Below, in pieces: positions 1 to 10,876 of a DNA stretch of 64,000 nucleotides. The notes below the pieces were generated by a model. That model had not been told where the DNA came from and did not search any database. It saw only the letters and a list, made by a program, of their open reading frames with translations. The position numbers were made by a program, and so were the translations under genes. The stretch is taken from assembly GCA_022695795.1 (NCBI GenBank), contig MU404055.1, positions 744,001 through 808,000 on the forward strand, written 5' to 3'. Within the stretch, counting starts at the first letter, position 1; each line of letters starts with the position of its first letter. The stretch is from Biscogniauxia marginata (taxonomy: Eukaryota > Ascomycota > Sordariomycetes > Xylariales > Xylariaceae).

Positions 1-2
1 GC

Positions 3-221
3 CGCGCCCAGGCCTACTGGCAGCACGAGGGCCGCCTCATGCGCGAGGTCATGGAGGAGCGCGACGTCGTCGAGGGCGTCAACGACGCCCTCCAGAACCG
101 CATCAACATCCAGGACATCGCCCGCGACGCCGAGACCTACGCCGGCAACGTCCTGCCCCGGGTGCAGCTGGCGGGGGAGGAGGGCTCGGTACCCGAGACT
201 ACTACTACTACTGTTGGGTGA
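3..221 (+). CDS. 3' end of an unidentified protein gene (5' part outside window)
   Basis: An open frame enters from the left edge and ends at TGA 219-221, giving about 72 C-terminal residues. They are charged and probably helical (residues such as HEGRLMREVMEERDVVEGVND), followed by a short tail of threonines encoded by a run of act codons. The codons are strongly GC3-biased (gtc, ctc, aac, cgc), unlike the AT-richer DNA just after the stop, which supports real coding sequence. I do not recognise the family. It is convergent with RUD3. No splice sites are needed within the visible part. Confidence 0.6.
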   Translation, partial: RAQAYWQHEGRLMREVMEERDVVEGVNDALQNRINIQDIARDAETYAGNVLPRVQLAGEEGSVPETTTTTVG

Positions 222-794
222 TAAAAGGGAGAGACTATGTTGTGTATAATAATACCATGTGTACACTATATCACTTATTAGACCGACTGGGTTATCTATA
301 TTAGCGAAGAACACCAAAAATGATGGAATTACCAAACACTAAAATGCATGACTCCTCCTCCCCCTTTTTTTTTTCGAGACCGTTACTATGACCTGTTTAG
401 ATTCCGAACAGTCTCCTGAGAGAGCTGCTCGCTTCCTACATGACAGCTTAATAGACATAATAAGATTGTGGAACAAGAAGAAAAGCGCTTGTTCGTTTCT
501 TAAGAATAAACCAAATGTGAAGCTTGCATTGGTGATATCAAGAATTCGCTCCCCTCCCCTCCCCTCCCTAAAAATGAGTTCGTCAAGTTTTGATAGAATA
601 AGGTAATTTAACAATCCTTCTCACCCCGAAGTCATGACCGTTCCCGTACAGTTATACACCCTTCCCTTATCCTACGAACGCCGTAATGAATGCCTCGCGT
701 CTTCTAATACCATGGCTGCTAGTAGTTCTCCCGATCAAGATTGATTACATTTAGGGTAGAATATGACATGAGGCAAGATGTATCAAGGTGTGGT
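222..794. other. Intergenic, between two convergent 3' ends
   Basis: About 570 bases between the stop of the edge gene and the stop of RUD3. It holds a T run (about 363-373) and a CCCCT pentamer run (about 549-568). Two short overlapping open frames (339-614 minus, 388-606 plus) show no coding character and are taken as chance. It probably carries both 3' UTRs and terminators. Confidence 0.6.
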
Positions 795-2621
795 CTAGGC
801 GCCCCTCGTGTCGGGCCTAGTCGCGCCGGTGGCTACGCTGGACATGCTTCCCTTCCTTGACCCCCCAGCCTGAGATGCCTCGTCTACGCTCCTTTCCAGG
901 AATCCGGCCCAAAGGTCGGCAAGAGACTCTTTGCTCGCCGATGTCGGCGTGGGTTCGGAGAAGAATTCCGTGTTGAGAGACGGCGTACTAGGCGTCCTAT
1001 GGAACGGAGAGGTGGGCAGGCGAAGGGAGTTGCTAGATGCCCCTGGACGTGCCAACCCAGCCTGCTCTCGCTGCTCATCTGTCCAGTTCAGTAGTCCCGC
1101 GATGATTTGTAGGATCTGGAACTTCTTGGGATCTGAGCGATCTAAAGCAAGGAATTGCAGCAAGTGATTGGTGACAATTTGCCTATGTTTAGTTAGTGTC
1201 TTGCCTTATTGAAATGTAGGGTACCATGGGACTGACCTGTCGATGCTATCCTCAGGCTTGGTCTTCTTGAGATACCGAAGGGCTTTCGTTAAATGATCAT
1301 TGAGGACAATAGCTTCATGCCGCAGCTTGCCAATGAGGAGATTCTTCTCCTTGACCTCCTTTTCGAACGGCGCAGTACGCTCCAGCTCCTTTTGCAGAGA
1401 TTCCTTAGCTGCCTCGGCCTCCGAAGCTCTCGAGTCAGCGTCGTGAACCAGCTTCTTCAGCGCTTGAAGCTGCTCTTCCGACGTCTCGACCATCTCTCGT
1501 AGTTCCTTTCTGCGGGCCTCCTGGATCTCCTGGAGGGCCCTTTGGAGGCTGTCGACGGCTTGAGATTGACTATCCCGTTCGGATGCGATCTGGTCATAGT
1601 TGTCTCTTAGCGTGGCAACTTGTTCCTCGAGTGCCGCAGCTTTCTCGACCAAACTCTCCCTGATCGACCGCTCTTCCATCGCTAGGACCTCCCAGTCACC
1701 CATAGCATCTTTAGCTGCTTCTGCCTCCTCTCTGAGATGTTGGATCTGCCGGTTCATGTCCTCCTTCTCCTTTAGTGAATTATGCTGCGAGAGGTTGTTC
1801 CGGCTCCTTAAACTAGATAGCTCCCGTGTGGCATCTTGCAACTCGGTCCGAAGCCCAGCGATCTCATCTTGGTAACCCTGGGTGGCCTTTTGGAGTTCAT
1901 CGTTTTGCGCCTCGAGTTCCTCGATCCGTTGATTCGCTTCTTCTAAATCCTCCTTCCCTCTTGCTAACCGGTTACTGACGTTCTCTTTGATTTTCTCGAC
2001 CCTGTCTACTAGTGTTTGGTATTGTTCCTCGACTTGCTCTTTAGCGGCCTCGACTTCTTCTAGGTCTGACTTGAGACGCGATGTCTCTTGTGTATGGGTT
2101 GCTTGTAGACTTTCTAGTTGTTTCCGAAGTTCCCCTACTTCGGCTCGAAGAGCTTCCCGTTCTTGTGACATTGCTTCTAGCCTGGCGCTTGTATCTGCAT
2201 TTGGACCATTGTCCTGAACAGCGAGTTTCGAAAGCGAGTCTTCGAGGGCATGTCCATTGGTCGCCGGCGATGGGGCATGGCCGTTGGTAGGGTCTTTCTG
2301 GGTGTTCTATTTGTTGCATTAGATCCATGCAGCCTGAATTGCGGGTATGTGTAGATTGAATACCACTTCTGAAGCATCCGGGTCGTCGGATTGAGCACCG
2401 TCCTCCTCGTCATGGCCTCCATTCTGGACCGTCTCGGGAGACTGCTCACTGTCCTCGTTCGGTTTTGACTTGGCGGCATTCCTCTTCTTCTTGTTATTCT
2501 TCTTTTTAGAAGCTAGTGAAAGTGACAAATGTTAGCTCACAGTGCTCGATCCGGACAGAATCGAACGTGTCTTTTGCGACTAACCTGCAGTCGTAGGTTG
2601 GGATGGCTCGGATGGTGCCAT
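795..2621 (-). CDS. RUD3: Golgin with GRAB domain, RUD3-like (cis-Golgi tether)
   Basis: Exons on the minus strand: 2621-2585, 2512-2364, 2306-1237 and 1182-795, predicting 547 residues. The N-terminus is short, with a Lys/Asn-rich patch (SKKKNNKKKRN) and an acidic low-complexity stretch. A long coiled coil follows (roughly residues 110-420, heptads rich in E, L, Q, K). Then comes the GRAB (GRIP-related Arf-binding) domain spanning the last splice junction, with KPEDSIDRQIVTNHLLQF and LLNWTDEQREQAGLARPG. The tail is Ser/Thr-rich. Known RUD3/GMAP-210-type golgins use GRAB to bind Arf1-GTP and the coiled coil to tether vesicles at the cis-Golgi. The start was chosen because ATG 2621 with donor GTTAGT joins in frame to the Lys-rich exon. 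The second donor (GTATTC) is weak, but a good branch site (CTAATGC) lies in that intron. The GRAB match makes the family assignment firm. Confidence 0.92.
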
Positions 2622-3424
2622 TGTAGCTTATTCTATCAAGGAAGGACTTGGGTTTGAACTCGGTAACGTCGAGTTGCAGAGCAAATCTTCTCTTGTGATG
2701 GGACGATGCTGCGCCGGGGTGCTGTAAATCCACACGTAAGCCCTTTGAAGATAGTATATTATTAGCGAATGGGTGGATCTAGAGCACTGCCAGATTGATG
2801 AGGTGCTCAAGTTCGCATGCTTCAGCTTGCCAGCTGTCGCGGGGCACAATGACCCATTTAGACGCTTCTGCACGAGAGACGAGAGACGACGGGAACAGTC
2901 GGCGTCTGGTGGCAGCTGTAATTAGGTGTTTAAGCAATTATGCGATTACGGAGTACAGATGTACCATTCTGATTCAGTGTTGTCTGATTGGCTAATCTCT
3001 ACAACACTGGGTCCCAGGTATGTGGAAGAGTCTAACCTACAAAACTGAGAGCTCTGGCGATTGAAATTTTGGTTTTCCTCTCTTCACATATTTTTACACC
3101 TTCAATGCCAGAATTCAAATCTGAAACTGCCCAACCCGACTGTGAGGTTTGCACTGGCTGGTTCGTTCTCCGGCTGAAGTAGAATAATGATTGCCTTTTA
3201 TAATCCTGCTTTTGTCCGACTTCGTCTATGGGCGTCGCGGGTTCGCTATGCGCATACAATTGCTATATGACGAGATGGGTCGGCTCGTGAGAATGGGAAC
3301 ATACCTAGAGAAATCATTCTTTATAGTTCTACAATATATTATGACTTCGCTCGCATCTATGCATGCTCTACCCCACCTTTTGACAACTAAATATCTATTG
3401 CCGCGAACTCTACACTCGTGCATA
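2622..3424. other. Intergenic: RUD3 upstream region and NOP15 3' flank
   Basis: About 800 bases between two minus-strand genes. It should hold the RUD3 promoter and 5' UTR and the NOP15 terminator. Small open frames on both strands (for example 3191-3580 plus, rich in Leu/Arg, which antiparallels the NOP15 C-terminus) look like shadows or chance. I see no other gene or repeat. Confidence 0.5.
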
Positions 3425-4925
3425 TTACGCCTGTACGGAAGCCTTCTTCGTTTTCGGTTTCTTTGCCTTCTTACTAGACCCGAGAGCAGATTGCTTGTTC
3501 ACCTTACTCGGCTTCTTCACATCCACCACCTTATCTGCTGGTTCGATCTCCGTCTCGATCTCTGCCTCAACCGTCTGTGATTCCGCAGGTGCAGCTGGCG
3601 TTGCCGGCTCGATAGCCTTCGGCACGCTCTCATCCGCGCCTTCAAGTGTTGCAGGCTCTCGGCTAACATCGTCAACGACTTTAAGCTTCGGTCCATCAAA
3701 CTCATAGCCAATGTCTAGTAATTGCTTTGCTCGTTCGCTCCGTCTCCGCTCTTCCTTCAAGATCTTTTCTGTCCATGCGGACTCGGACAGAGGCTTCTTC
3801 AGTCGGCCACCAGCCATCTTATTCCACGGGATCTTCTTGAACCGCCTGTTCGCGCCTTTCCATAGATTTTCGTGAATTCGTGAGTTCGGAATAAGTTTCA
3901 CCTTTAGTATATGGTTGAACAAAAGGTCTTCTGTATATTAGCATCGTTCTCAAAACTCGAGGTCTCGCTTTTTAGACTCATTGGCCGGCGGGTTAAGTTA
4001 AGGAGGGAATGGAAAGGAGGGAGAACTAAGAGATATTTCGGCATACTGAAATAAACATATTAGTATCTATAACGAAGACCATTCATTCTATCATCCGAGA
4101 ATGAAGATTCACAATCCTTGGAAGGGCTGTATACTGACCAATTGTCCATAGTCTTTGCAACGATCTCAGCAACTGCGGCCTCCGAAAACTCGATGAAGGC
4201 AAAATGCTTCGACTCGCCATGCTTATTTCTAGACATGCGCAGTCTCGTGATTTCTCCAAATTGGGAGAAGTAAGATCTCATCTCGTGTTCGTAAAAGCCG
4301 TCTACAGCAGTCAGAATTAGCGGATGGAAGCAAGACATAACCTATGATAGACGAGTGACGTACGTGGAATTCGCCCAACATATATTATCCCAGCCTTTCC
4401 ATCTTTAGGCTTGCTCAACTGTTCCGAAACGTCGGGTACTTTGCCTACATCCTGGCCTTCTTGGAACGCATCGGCAGTGTCTACTGCAACATCTTCTTCG
4501 TCGCCGCTATCAATGACTTTCGCGAGAGCATATGCTTCGTCTTTCTCGTCATCGGAGACCCCGCTAAACTCGTCGTCGCTCTTCGCATCGCGCTGCGCTT
4601 TCTCGTCCATAGTCGCTGACCGCGAGCTCTTCGAGGTCTTCGAACGCCCATCTTCCTTCGTCGCCTTTGACTTCTTAGACACTACCGGAGACGCATCCTC
4701 GACAGCTACAGGTTCTCGTTAATTACAGTAGATCATATATAGGCGACAATATCGACTAGCCTTTTCGTTTGCTTGCTGGGGTTGTCGCCTTGACTTTGGA
4801 GGCAGGCTTCGGCTTCGCAGCTGAAATAACCGAGTCTAGATGTATCATTAGCAATGGTTGCGAGCTCAGGCGCAGTAAATTGGGTTCTCACCTTTTGATT
4901 TCCTTGCTCTCAGCTCTGGCGCCAT
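3425..4925 (-). CDS. NOP15: Nucleolar RRM protein, NOP15/NIFK family (60S ribosome biogenesis)
   Basis: Proposed minus-strand exons: 4925-4892, 4820-4761, 4705-4364, 4301-4139 and 3927-3425. The N-terminus is Lys/Ser-rich and acidic. One RRM follows, with RNP2-like GIIYVGRIPHGFYEHEM formed across a splice junction and RNP1-like KHFAFIEF. After it comes the family tail (NHILKVKLIP, then NLWKGANRRFKKIPWNKMAGGRL), then a Lys/Ala/Glu-rich end. Yeast Nop15 acts in the nucleolus on pre-60S particles and ITS2 processing; the same role is inferred here. Two oddities: the second intron needs a GC donor (AAAAG|GCTAGT), and the exon 4/5 junction is one base out of frame with the only GT available (see findings). 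Family identity is firm; the exact splicing is not. It is divergent from the SMN gene. Confidence 0.87.
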
Positions 4926-5520
4926 TTTCAAGTAACTTTGTCCAGCGTATCGAGCAGGACGTTGTAGTGTAAGTGTGATTCTTTAGTGCGGGAAGGCCCT
5001 GCAGAATAAGTTTTTTCTCAGAGGTACGCATTGAATTCTGCCGCTGGAAATTTTGGCGGTGAAAGCGCAGGCTCTCCCTGATAGGCTGATAGGAGGTGAG
5101 CACCGAATTAAAAAAAGAATGGGTCTTCATCCATCCCACCTACAACTTCTCAGAGAACAGAGGTACTTTAGGTAGGTAAGTACCTACGCAACATCACATA
5201 TCAAATTATTCAGCCATAGAATATGTTGGATATCAACTAGATACTCAAAACCCCCCATAGTACCGCTTTATATATAATGACTCGAGTCGGGATGCCCTAT
5301 GCGCCTTGTCTTGTTGAGCATGTGTGCATGTAGTTTAGATGTTCGAGCTCGAATAAAGCTTGGGGCATGTGCACTGTGCAACCTTTTTTAAAACGGGGTT
5401 AGTAGAAGCTCCAAAGCACATCAGTTACCTATCATATATTGAGACCTATCTCATTACTTCCTACGCAGCCTTCAAGCTCTGTTTCTTCCCAGATTTGATA
5501 TACAATAGTATCGAGCAAAA
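4926..5520. promoter_or_regulatory. Shared divergent promoter region, NOP15 (-) / SMN (+)
   Basis: 595 bases separate the two start codons, so both promoters must lie here. A TAGGTA-type cluster occurs at about 5168-5187 (ggtaggtaagtacctac), one copy of the motif dispersed through this window. No clear TATA box was identified. That both neighbours act in RNP assembly is consistent with co-expression but not shown. Confidence 0.45.
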
Positions 5521-6369
5521 ATGGCTTCCGACGAAGGAAAGCTGACCCATGACGAAATCTGGGACGATTCGGCTCTAGTAGATTCATGGAACGAAGCTTT
5601 AGAGGAATATAAGGTATGATGCTCTTTCATAGATATGTCAGCTCTTGTGAGCTAACCATATTTTGCCCTCCAGAGGTATCACAGCATCCACCGACATGGC
5701 GGCGACGTTAATCTTCTGAAGCCGAAACTTGAACAGTAAGTTAGGTAGTCCTTGCGGGATAGCCCCCTTCTTGTTCTTACTCGACGGCGTGCCCCGTATT
5801 GTCTTGAGTGCAAGATCTGTATGTTCTGACGTGAAGATCATCAAAAGCAATGGTTCGGATGCCAAGCACAGCACAGATGAGATCGACGAGTCGTTAGATC
5901 CCGGCGTCAACAAAGTAGATACCGAAATGAGAGGAGAGGCAAAAGAAGCTCCTGTAAGTTCATCACCGGTAGGAATCCATGAAGATAATCCCGGCGGACC
6001 GGTGAGTCTTGGCAGAGATCTAACCAAGATTCTAATGAAACATGCACAGGATGGAAGACAGGAGGGCGGAACGCCAGCTACCCAGCACAGCCATCCGCTT
6101 GGTGCTGGACCCGGCCCCGTACCGGCAGGATTGCTTAGTTCAGGTAAGTTTCTTAGCAAGCGCCTTTGCGATGCACATTGCTTGCGCGGGAGGGGGTTAA
6201 GAAGTTTGTCTATATTTGGTGTGTGAATATCCGAACTAACTATATGACAGTCCGTGATGAGGGCCTTAAGAGACTCTTGATGTCGTGGTACTACGCGGGA
6301 TACTACACCGGCTATTACGAAGGCCAGCACGACTCGTCCAATCGTCAGGCCGATTCTCAGCATAGATGA
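5521..6369 (+). CDS. smn1: Survival motor neuron (SMN) homologue, snRNP assembly factor
   Basis: Exons 5521-5613, 5674-5735, 5815-6143 and 6251-6369 give 200 residues; removing an additional in-frame 48-nt GT-AG segment (6002-6049) would give 184. The N-terminus carries the Gemin2-binding helix typical of SMN (LTHDEIWDDSALVDSWNEAL, then YKRYHSIH). The C-terminus carries the YG-box (RLLMSWYYAGYYTGYYEGQ) used for oligomerisation. The middle is low-complexity and acidic, then Pro/Gly-rich; no Tudor domain is evident, as in fission yeast Smn1. The family role is loading Sm proteins on snRNAs with Gemin2. The start is the first ATG in frame and heads the conserved helix. The two conserved ends make identification firm. 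Whether 6002-6049 is spliced is open. Confidence 0.92.
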
Positions 6370-8476
6370 CCAAATGGCCAAAAGGCATTTGCAAATTCTG
6401 TCTGTAAGGCTGTGTGGAACCCTGGTAAAAAGACGGCATGGGTTCCCCATCCGATCGACCTGACGCAGGAATATCTGTAACAAATCTGGTTACAGCATCA
6501 CACGATACTGACGTTGTTCTGCTCAAGACCACTAGTTGTTGCGGCAAGCCATGTGTCAATTTCAGCAGGCAAAGGGGATCTAAAGAAACCTACAGGATTG
6601 ATTGGTAGGTAATCAGAGAACTATTCTAAGTTAAGATTTTGAGGCCCCTTTCAACGATGGTCCGTGAAAACCTCCGAAGTTGATAGTGACGAATATGTCT
6701 ACCCGAGATAGCATAGCCTACACTTGGTAGCAGTATCACAAGAGATTCGTTGAAGTCTTTAGTTCCTAGAAAGCAATGCCGTGATCCCATCAAGAGTCTG
6801 AACACGAGGAATGTATATATATAAATTACTACTTATAGCCTAAGCGTACACTATCCTGATTATTAGTCCCCTATATATCTCGGTAGGTACAGAGAGCTAT
6901 TGTCTGCTAAGCGTACCTAAGCATACGTTACGTTTTCGCAGAATATTTTATCACCAGCAACTAGCCGAGAGGCCTCCATTTCAGGTTCAATGGGATGTTG
7001 TTGCCATGCATTTCCAGCTGGTGGATAGACATCCACACTTAATTGGTAGGACATACGGGAAACAAGAGTTATACCTACTCGTATCAAACACGCTTATAGA
7101 TGCCAGGGCGTGCTGGGTATCTGGATATAGGATGCCGAAATGAATTGGATGTGCGATGAGAGATGAGACTGCCCAAGAAACATTAGACGATGCCCCAAGC
7201 ACATCAGTGCTGGGGGTTGGAATTGGTTAGCCGTCGCAACGAATACCACGTTCGTGCGCTCTAGAAACAAATCGAGGTGACCACGAGGCTTATATCATAG
7301 CTCTAATTTCCACCCTTGTGGGGTTCGCCGTCGACCCTGCGCCTAAATTGCCAGGTTAGTCTAAACCGTATTGACGGCGGAAGACAGGCGATCCGGCGAC
7401 TTCTTTACCTGCTATCTCATGTCACGGCGCATCCCCTCCAGTGAAGGGAAAGGGTATACAAAACTTGGCGCCCACACAATATGCACGACCCCGGATGCTG
7501 CTACGACCTAGCGCTAATTACCTAGTTGCTAGCTGCAGGGGAGCTTAAGGTTAACGTCTTTGGCCTTAGCCTTATCAGGGATATCTATACTAACCTAACA
7601 AACTCAATTCGTTCTTAACTGAATCATTGATTGAGATGTACCTCCCTAAATTAATTTCTTTCCTAACTTCAACAGTAGGTACCTCTAGAGAATAATGCGT
7701 TTCCCTGGAAGAGTATTTTTTATTTATTTTCATTTTCCCAATCTATGTAGCCAAATCCTGGAATATACATCATGTAAACTCTACTATAGGTATATATGTT
7801 CAGGGTCTAGGGTGAGCTATGACCTCAAACCCCCATGTTTAAGCGACGTGCCCAAAACACCATCCGAGACGGTTCTGTCACATCGCCCCCCCTGGCCAAG
7901 CTCAAACCTGCCGCATCTTGCTTATTAGAGCCTCAACGACGTCCCCTCCAGCGCTGCTCCATTCAGAATAAGGTAAATGACCAGGGGGGCATTGACGGCG
8001 CCCAGTCGTGCTCCCAGGGTCGTGATCGGACGCCACGACCCCCGAAAGAGATATCCTAGCTGTGCATGCCTGCACGGAAGATTTTCTCGTCATGTTTCGA
8101 GACCAGCTCCTAGTCCAGGAGGCGTGAGATAGAGATCCTGGAAGCCTACCTGGCCGGCTATGGCCCTCGATCTTCATGCTCGATTTAAACAATAGGATTC
8201 CCTCTTCCAGGGCCGGAGGTGGGTTGTTTCTTTCTATCTCTTTACACTTCAAACAATTTGCCGTGTGTTCGCTCTTTTTTTCTTCCAGTGCTCTTGCATC
8301 TTAGTCTCATTCATTCCCTTCATCACGAGCAGGCCCTCGCCATTCAAGTGCTTCTATATTGCCAGGTTCGGTTCAGTCTATCAGGAAAATTAATTCGACG
8401 ACACGCTCGCCTTTTTGAGGGAAACACTTTCGAAGTTTTTCTCCGACTTAATTTTTAGAACCCCATCTAAATCATC
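6370..8476. other. Gene-poor intergenic stretch
   Basis: About 2.1 kb without a convincing gene. Several TAGGTA/TACCTA motifs occur (about 6607, 6884, 7675-7684). The last 250 bases before 8477 are pyrimidine-rich, with T and CT tracts (about 8226-8300), a usual fungal promoter and leader feature. Open frames here (7695-7928, 7835-8059, 7902-8252 minus) are short and show no recognisable domain. Confidence 0.5.
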
Positions 8477-9574
8477 ATGAAGTACACAGCAGCTCTCTCG
8501 GTGGCCGTTGCCCCGTTGGCTATTGCCAAAGCCGTCCACAACGACTACCCCCTACGCAGAAACAGCCACTTGAGCAATATTGCAGGCGCTGCCGGTGTTG
8601 GTGGTATTAGTGAGCTCGGAGCCATTGCTGCCGTCGGTTCGACTCAAATCATTATCATCTGGGCCAACCCGGGAAACAACGCCGAGACCACGACGCTAAA
8701 CCAGCAAGTTACTGTGACGCAGACAGTGACTGCCGGCGTGGAGGCCACCGCCATTGGGACCGCAACTGTTGAAGCCGGACAGACTACCGAAGTTGTCGGT
8801 GCCGTGGCTACCCACTCCGTCACGGTCGGTGGTGCCGCCGGTCTCGTTTACACCCCAGCCGAGGTTAAGGCCAACGTTGGCGACATGGTTGTCTTCACCT
8901 TCATGAGTGCAAACCACACCGTCACCCAGTCCACATTCCCTCTTCCCTGCGATGCCATGGAAGGTGGTATGGACTCTGGTTTCCAGCCCAACCCAAACAA
9001 CACCGTGGACCCTGCGCCCCAGGTTGCCATGCAAGTCATGACCACGGAGCCTCTATGTAAGTTTGAAACCCAGCGGGCATTTCTATCAACTCGCTCTACG
9101 AATCTGATAACTAACCAACTTTTTTCGTGCAGGGTTCTACTGCAAACAGACTGGTCACTGCGGTAAGGGTATGACCTTCTCGATCAACCCCACCGCGGAG
9201 AAGTCCCAGGCCTTATTCCAAGCTGCTGCCATCGCGCAGAAGGGCCAGGGCGCCGGCAGTGCTATCACCGGCAACGCCACCGCATCCGCAGCTGCCGGTG
9301 TTGAATCTGCGGTCGCCACAGCCAGTGAAACTGCCCTAGCATCCAACATTCTTACCGGAGCTGGTTCGATCCAGACCGGCGCTTGCGTCTGTGCCGTCAC
9401 CTGCGGTACTGGCAGCTTCCCTGCTGTTGCAGTCCAGGGTCTTGGCAACTTCGGTGGCATTGCAGGTTAGTGCATGTTTTTCGCCTTCTCCCTAAAACGC
9501 GCTCAAGGACATTGGCTCAAACTAACTAAAGCGATCTAGGCGGCCTTCCGGCGAGTATGATGGAGACTGTCTAA
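8477..9574 (+). CDS. Secreted cupredoxin-like (plastocyanin fold) protein
   Basis: Exons 8477-9056, 9133-9465 and 9540-9574 give 315 residues. A signal peptide is clear (MKYTAALSVAVAPLAIAKA). A Thr/Val-rich stretch precedes a single cupredoxin domain with HSVTVGGAAGLVYTPAEV, GDMVVFTFMSANHTVTQS, FYCKQTGHCGKGM. These supply the usual blue-copper set: His of NHT, Cys of FYC, His of GHC and Met of GKGM. An Ala/Gly-rich region with a few cysteines (TGACVCAVTCGTG) follows. No hydrophobic GPI-type tail is seen at the end (GLPASMMETV), so it is probably released or wall-associated. The family is common among extracellular serine-rich fungal proteins; copper binding is predicted from ligands and the biological role is unknown. 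Phases match at both junctions. Confidence 0.9.
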
Positions 9575-10150
9575 TCGACGTATCATTCGAGGGGTTGCAT
9601 AGTTTCTTTATTTTTGGGAGTCGAGGGAGTGATACCATTATGGTGGTTTCTAGATGTTAACTCTATTATTTCGGGGGTTCCCCGTGTCGCCTGAAGGATA
9701 GACTTTGTATTTTTTTCCCCCTAAACCAACCGGCACTGGAGGTTCTAGGCATTTATATATATGACTGGATCGTATTTTTCTGTATTGCAACTAATAGGTC
9801 ATTGAATGGACGAATATACCAATATCCTTTCGTCTCGATACTATGCGCCTGAATCTGTAAGGAAAATCAATGGTGATGTTCGTGTTCTGTTTCCGTAGAA
9901 AGCATATACTGAGGTTAGTCATATCACTTAGCTTTGACACGGTTTCTGAGTTTTAGGTATGTTGCAGTGCTCGATTGAACAAAGATATAGAAGCCTAGCA
10001 CGCCTAAACACGCCTTATCCGCCTCCTGGTCTAGCCAAAAAAAAAATTCATCCTACATCGTGATATCGTAAAACAGATGCTCTTCTCTGGAGAAACTCCT
10101 TCTCGTGACGCCGTTCACGAGGACGATGTCGGGAAACCAACTTGTTCGAG
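9575..10150. other. Convergent intergenic region
   Basis: About 575 bases between the 3' ends of the cupredoxin gene (+) and the SERF gene (-). T-rich runs (about 9606-9616, 9709-9717) and an A run (about 10037-10046) fit 3' UTRs and terminators. I see nothing else. Confidence 0.5.
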
Positions 10151-10876
10151 CTAACTCTTCCCGTCCTTAGAAGTAGCAGCTTTCTTCGCATCGGCTAGAA
10201 GTCACAAAAGACACCAGAAGTCAGCCCGTGTCGCAAATATCCAATAGATGTAGACGCAGATGGCAGCCGAAGTAGTAGATGCGTGGGCAGTTAGGTGAAA
10301 GAAGACGAGGGGTTGGATAAGCTTACCGGCAGCCTGCTTCTTCCGCATCATCTCGGCGAGAGCCTCCTTTTCGCGCTGCATCTCGGTACCGCTCTTGCTA
10401 TTCTTCGCTTTCTGTACTCATAAAACATAGGTTAGGTGGTCAATTGTCTCTCAGAAACCATAGGTAAATCACTCAAGAACGAATATGTAAACCAATGGCT
10501 CTTTTTCCTGCTTCGGTATCTTTCATTTGATTTCATAGAGAAGTTTATCTTCGGCGCTTGAGACGCGTAGAGTTGCACAGACAGGCAGAAAGGATCCGAA
10601 AAAGGTAAGCGGGCGCCTAACAGTAACTGGCGGATGGCTTCATCATCGCGAGTCTGTCAAAAAGCTCACGCGCTCATGATCCTCCTCTTTTCCTGTCTTA
10701 GCCAACCCTGAGCCTGCAAACAAAGCTAAAGCCCAGGCGACGATGATGATGCACAGAGAGAGACAGAAACCTCGACTTCCAGGACTGGCTGCATCGGATC
10801 ATGGTGTTCTTACCTGGGCGGACTGGGCCTTGAGGTTCTTCTCGCGCGCCTTCTCACGCTGGTTACCGCGGGCCAT
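10151..10876 (-). CDS. SERF/4F5-family small basic protein
   Basis: Minus-strand exons 10876-10814, 10411-10327 and 10194-10151 give only 63 residues, so it is easily missed. The N-terminus MARGNQREKAREKN and the segment GTEMQREKEALAEMM are the family signature of SERF (small EDRK-rich factor, 4F5). The rest is Lys/Ala-rich and ends KDGKS. Family members are disordered, highly charged proteins that bind nucleic acid and modify aggregation of amyloid proteins; the role in this fungus is unknown. Junction phases agree: phase 0 with donor GTAAGA, phase 1 with donor GTAAGC. The first intron is long for this genome (402 nt), the second 132 nt. Confidence 0.88.
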
